Assembly (NCBI GenBank): GCA_902803255.1
Contig: CADCPG010000094.1
Location: 1-17,414 of the forward strand
Direction of reading: 5' to 3'
Length of the DNA: 17,414 nt
DNA from: an uncultured Ruminococcus sp.
Lineage (GTDB): Bacteria > Bacillota > Clostridia > Oscillospirales > CAG-272
Positions 15,513 to 17,414 of the stretch are shown here, piece after piece (position 1 is the stretch's first letter; every line of letters starts with the position of its first letter). A program made the position numbers and the translations under genes. The notes under the pieces are model-generated. The model ran no database searches. It was not told the origin of the DNA and saw only the letters and a program-made list of their open reading frames with translations.

Positions 15513-16330
15513 TACTGTCCTATCGACTTTAAGTAGTCAATGCTCTTCTTCGCGCACTCAAGCGGAGAGAGGCCCATGCTGGGCGAGTCCTGCTCGACCA
15601 CAAGCCACTCGGCTCCCGCGTCGACCGCGGCGTTCACGACCGATGGGATATCCTGAAGTCCGTATCCCACAGGCCTGAATTCGAAGCCTTCGGGGCGCTT
15701 CGGAGCCTTGCGCTCGATGCCGATGAGCTCGTACATGTTCTCACTCTTCTTGCCGAAGTAGTCCTTCAGGTGGACGATCGGAGCCCTGCCGGAGTATTTG
15801 CGTACGTATTCGGCGGGATCGACTCCCCCGACCTTCGCCCAGCAGACGTCGATCTCGGTCTGCAGCAGGTCGGCGGGAACGGTGTCGTAGAGGACGTCGA
15901 GGGCGTATTTGCCGCCGATGGTCATGAATTCAAAGTCATGGTTGTGATAGAGCATGCGGATGCCGAGCTTCTTTGCGGCCTTCGCGAGGATCTCTATGAA
16001 AGCGACGACATATTCGAAATTGGGCGTTCCGGGACGGTGTTCGCCCGAAAGGTAGGGCACCGCGACGTATTTGCATCCGATCTCGGCATACTGCGAGAGC
16101 ACACCGGCGGGGTCCTTCAGCATATCTACATAAGGCACGTGAGCGGAGATCGGGACGAGTCCCAGCTTCTCGCAGATCGCCTTCACCTCGGCGGCGCTCT
16201 TTCCGTAAAGACCGGCGAATTCCACGCCGTCGTAGCCGAGATCCCGAATCTTCGCGAGCGTGCCTTCAAGGTCGGCCGAGGCTTCGTTTCTCACTGAATA
16301 TACCTGGATGCCTATAGGAAGTTTTTTCAT
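15512..16330 (-). CDS. Sugar phosphate isomerase/epimerase (xylose isomerase-like TIM barrel)
   Basis: The 272-residue product is an AP-endonuclease-2-like TIM barrel, as in IolE, IolI and hydroxypyruvate isomerase relatives. It opens IGIQVYSVRNEASADLEGTL, then IRDLGYDGVEFAGLYG and ISAHVPYVDM. Metal-site candidates are H129 and H131 in LYHNHDFEF, E159 and D161 in TEIDVCWAK, and H187 in VHLKDYFGK, followed by WLVVEQDSP near the end. Such enzymes isomerise, epimerise or dehydrate keto-sugars or cyclitols. GAGGG lies eight bases before the ATG. It heads the lipoprotein 2 / dehydrogenase / aldolase run. The 85-base gap upstream (16331-16415) has no clear promoter, so the run may be read through from cysS and the GtrA gene, or use an atypical promoter. 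Confidence 0.88.
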   Translation of the reverse strand: MKKLPIGIQVYSVRNEASADLEGTLAKIRDLGYDGVEFAGLYGKSAAEVKAICEKLGLVPISAHVPYVDMLKDPAGVLSQYAEIGCKYVAVPYLSGEHRPGTPNFEYVVAFIEILAKAAKKLGIRMLYHNHDFEFMTIGGKYALDVLYDTVPADLLQTEIDVCWAKVGGVDPAEYVRKYSGRAPIVHLKDYFGKKSENMYELIGIERKAPKRPEGFEFRPVGYGLQDIPSVVNAAVDAGAEWLVVEQDSPSMGLSPLECAKKSIDYLKSIGQ

Positions 16331-16415
16331 TTGCTTTTCCCTCTCTTTATGAAAAATGATATTTGAGTCTTATGTGACGCGGACCGGCACACAGGGCGCC
16401 GGATGAGCTGATCAG

Positions 16416-17060
16416 TCAGTCCCTCCCGCCGTTCTCTTCCGGCTGCGTACCGTTTTTTTTCTCCTCTGCCTCTGCCTCTGCCCCTGCCCCTGACTCTGCC
16501 GCCGCCTTTTTCTTTTTCCGGAAGACTATCAGCTTGCTGAGGATGTAGTTCAGCACCGTGACAACGACCATCGAGAAGATGCTCGTCACGAGGTCGGGAG
16601 TGAACTCGACGATGAACCTGAAGGCGGAATATCCCATCGCCGCGAGGAGCAGCGGGAAGGCGACCCCGATCAGAAGCTCGACGAAATATGTCCCGACTCT
16701 CGAGCCTGTGAAGCTCCAGAACTGCTTCCGGACGGCATGTCTTTCATTGTCGTTGTTCCGAAACACCCATTTTTTGTTGGGATAGAAGGCAAAGAGGACG
16801 CCTGCGATCCACCCGAGCGTGACCGCGACGATCCTGAGGACCGCTGCGTTCTTTATGTCTCTGCTGCCGCCCGCCGAGAATATCTGCCGGAAGAGCTCGG
16901 GGAGCGAGTTGCCGTCGGCGGCCCCGAGGTCAATCGAGAAGACCGCCGCGCCGCCGTATAGCACGGCGAGCCGCACGCCGTATGCGACGACAGTCGTGAG
17001 CACACCCACGATCAGGTAGATGAGTATCTCTCTGTATTTATCGGGTAATCTCTTTTTCAT
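16416..17060 (-). CDS. GtrA-family membrane protein
   Basis: The 214-residue product has four membrane segments (about 12-34, 76-94, 122-142 and 156-178). The GtrA signature is split around ILIYLIVGVLTTVVAYG and AFYPNKKWVFRN. GtrA proteins are thought to move lipid-linked sugars across the membrane or to serve polysaccharide synthesis. The loop between segments 1 and 2 is longer than usual (about residues 42-72). The C-terminal tail of about 35 residues is charged and low-complexity (ESGAGAEAEAEE, then KKNGTQPEENGGRD). GGAG lies seven bases before the ATG, and the gene starts 27 bases after cysS. A partner glycosyltransferase is not in the window. Confidence 0.9.
   Translation of the reverse strand: MKKRLPDKYREILIYLIVGVLTTVVAYGVRLAVLYGGAAVFSIDLGAADGNSLPELFRQIFSAGGSRDIKNAAVLRIVAVTLGWIAGVLFAFYPNKKWVFRNNDNERHAVRKQFWSFTGSRVGTYFVELLIGVAFPLLLAAMGYSAFRFIVEFTPDLVTSIFSMVVVTVLNYILSKLIVFRKKKKAAAESGAGAEAEAEEKKNGTQPEENGGRD
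16464..16499 (-). repeat. Imperfect hexamer tandem repeat inside the GtrA gene tail
   Basis: Six units of CTCTGC or CCCTGC/CCCTGA run head to tail on the plus strand and encode the Ala-Glu / Ala-Gly tail. A run of eight T (16453-16460) lies a few bases away. Unit changes would keep the frame; a change in the T run would not. Confidence 0.7.
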
Positions 17061-17087
17061 ATCATGCTCCGCCGGTGCGCCGGTCAG

Positions 17088-17414
17088 TCAGTCCCTGCGG
17101 CTCCATACGGTCCCCGAGGGGGTGTCGGTGAGGACTATCCCCTCGGCGAGGAGCTCGGCGCGGATGCGGTCGGCCTCGGCCCAGTTCTTAGCCTTCTTGG
17201 CAGCGGCGCGGGCCGCTATCCTCTCCTCTATCGATCTGATCTCCGGATCGCCGGAAAAGTCCTGTACGGCTTCCGGCGCCGCGGCGGCCTTCTCCTTTTC
17301 GGCCTCATCCGCGATCTGCGCCGCTGCCTTCTCTTCGAGGCCGAGCATGAGCACGGTGTCGAAATCCCTGACGGCGGCAAGTCTTGTCGCGGGAGAAGCC
17401 GGGGATTTCAGGGC
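17088..17414 (-). CDS. cysS: Cysteinyl-tRNA synthetase, C-terminal end
   Basis: The frame is open to the window edge, so only the last 108 residues or so are present. VRDFDTVLMLGLEEKA begins the anticodon-binding helical end. The final AKKAKNWAEADRIRAELLAEGIVLTDTPSGTVWSRRD is the characteristic CysS terminus, matching the family pattern of ADxIRxxLxxxGIxLxDTxxGTxW. An Ala/Glu/Lys-rich stretch (about 17255-17345) separates the two. The GTG at 17354 is an internal Val, because the same frame continues upstream with the family's sequence. The GtrA gene follows 27 bases on and may be co-transcribed. Confidence 0.93.
   Translation of the reverse strand, partial: ALKSPASPATRLAAVRDFDTVLMLGLEEKAAAQIADEAEKEKAAAAPEAVQDFSGDPEIRSIEERIAARAAAKKAKNWAEADRIRAELLAEGIVLTDTPSGTVWSRRD

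Noticed and set aside
16331..16415. Possible promoter or terminator between the GtrA and isomerase genes.
   Set aside because: Only a short CCGGC/GCCGG pairing is seen, without a U-tract, and no convincing -35/-10 pair.
17088..17354. An 88-residue stand-alone gene starting with GTG at 17354.
   Set aside because: The frame continues to the window edge with cysteinyl-tRNA synthetase sequence, so it is the end of cysS.

Overview
The window is a 17.4 kb piece of a GC-rich (roughly 60% by eye) bacterial chromosome, cut inside a gene at both ends. I infer a Gram-positive anaerobe of the Clostridia, probably an uncultured gut or rumen lineage. The reasons are the clear GGAGG-type ribosome binding sites with GTG and TTG starts, two lipoproteins with classical lipoboxes, a clostripain-family (C11) protease, a DUF5685-type protein, a BspA-like leucine-rich-repeat segment and a short class II fructose-bisphosphate aldolase. 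Order or genus cannot be fixed from the sequence alone. Coding density is very high. No stretch over 300 bases lacks a gene, and I see no rRNA, tRNA, CRISPR array or insertion sequence.

Layout. (1) Positions 1-2207, plus strand: the end of an MBOAT O-acyltransferase followed by a membrane-anchored SGNH-like protein with a leucine-rich-repeat tail. This is a typical pair for O-acylating an extracellular polymer. A 23-bp hairpin with a UUCG loop (2230-2279) closes this unit and the convergent one. (2) Positions 7822-2298, minus strand: one probable four-gene transcription unit, lipoprotein 1, DUF5685-like Cys-rich protein, J-domain protein with a cysteine-rich tail, and a membrane-anchored clostripain protease. 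A near-consensus promoter (7896-7924) precedes it. (3) Positions 8051-11741, plus strand: a divergent promoter (7967-7995) drives a small SGNH hydrolase, a DusB-type tRNA-dihydrouridine synthase and an overlapping MFS-like transporter. An endonuclease/exonuclease/phosphatase-family protein follows, then a canonical terminator (11758-11786). (4) Positions 17414-11807, minus strand: the C-terminus of cysteinyl-tRNA synthetase, a GtrA-family membrane protein, then a sugar-type cluster of TIM-barrel isomerase/epimerase, lipoprotein 2, Gfo/Idh/MocA dehydrogenase and class II aldolase.

How the genes may work together. The acyltransferase pair probably modifies a surface glycan. The sugar-type cluster looks like oxidation, isomerisation and aldol cleavage of a sugar or cyclitol, with lipoprotein 2 as a surface component. 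Lipoproteins 1 and 2 share an N-terminal module around KEIL(I/V)GxTNRxES and each carries a beta-propeller-like C-terminal region, so they are related accessory proteins placed in different operons. The least explained part is region 2, where a Cys-rich DUF5685-type protein, a J-protein whose tail resembles a cysteine string, and an exported-type cysteine protease sit in series, with three ACAGATC repeats in the leader of the J-protein gene. That is the best candidate for an undescribed system.
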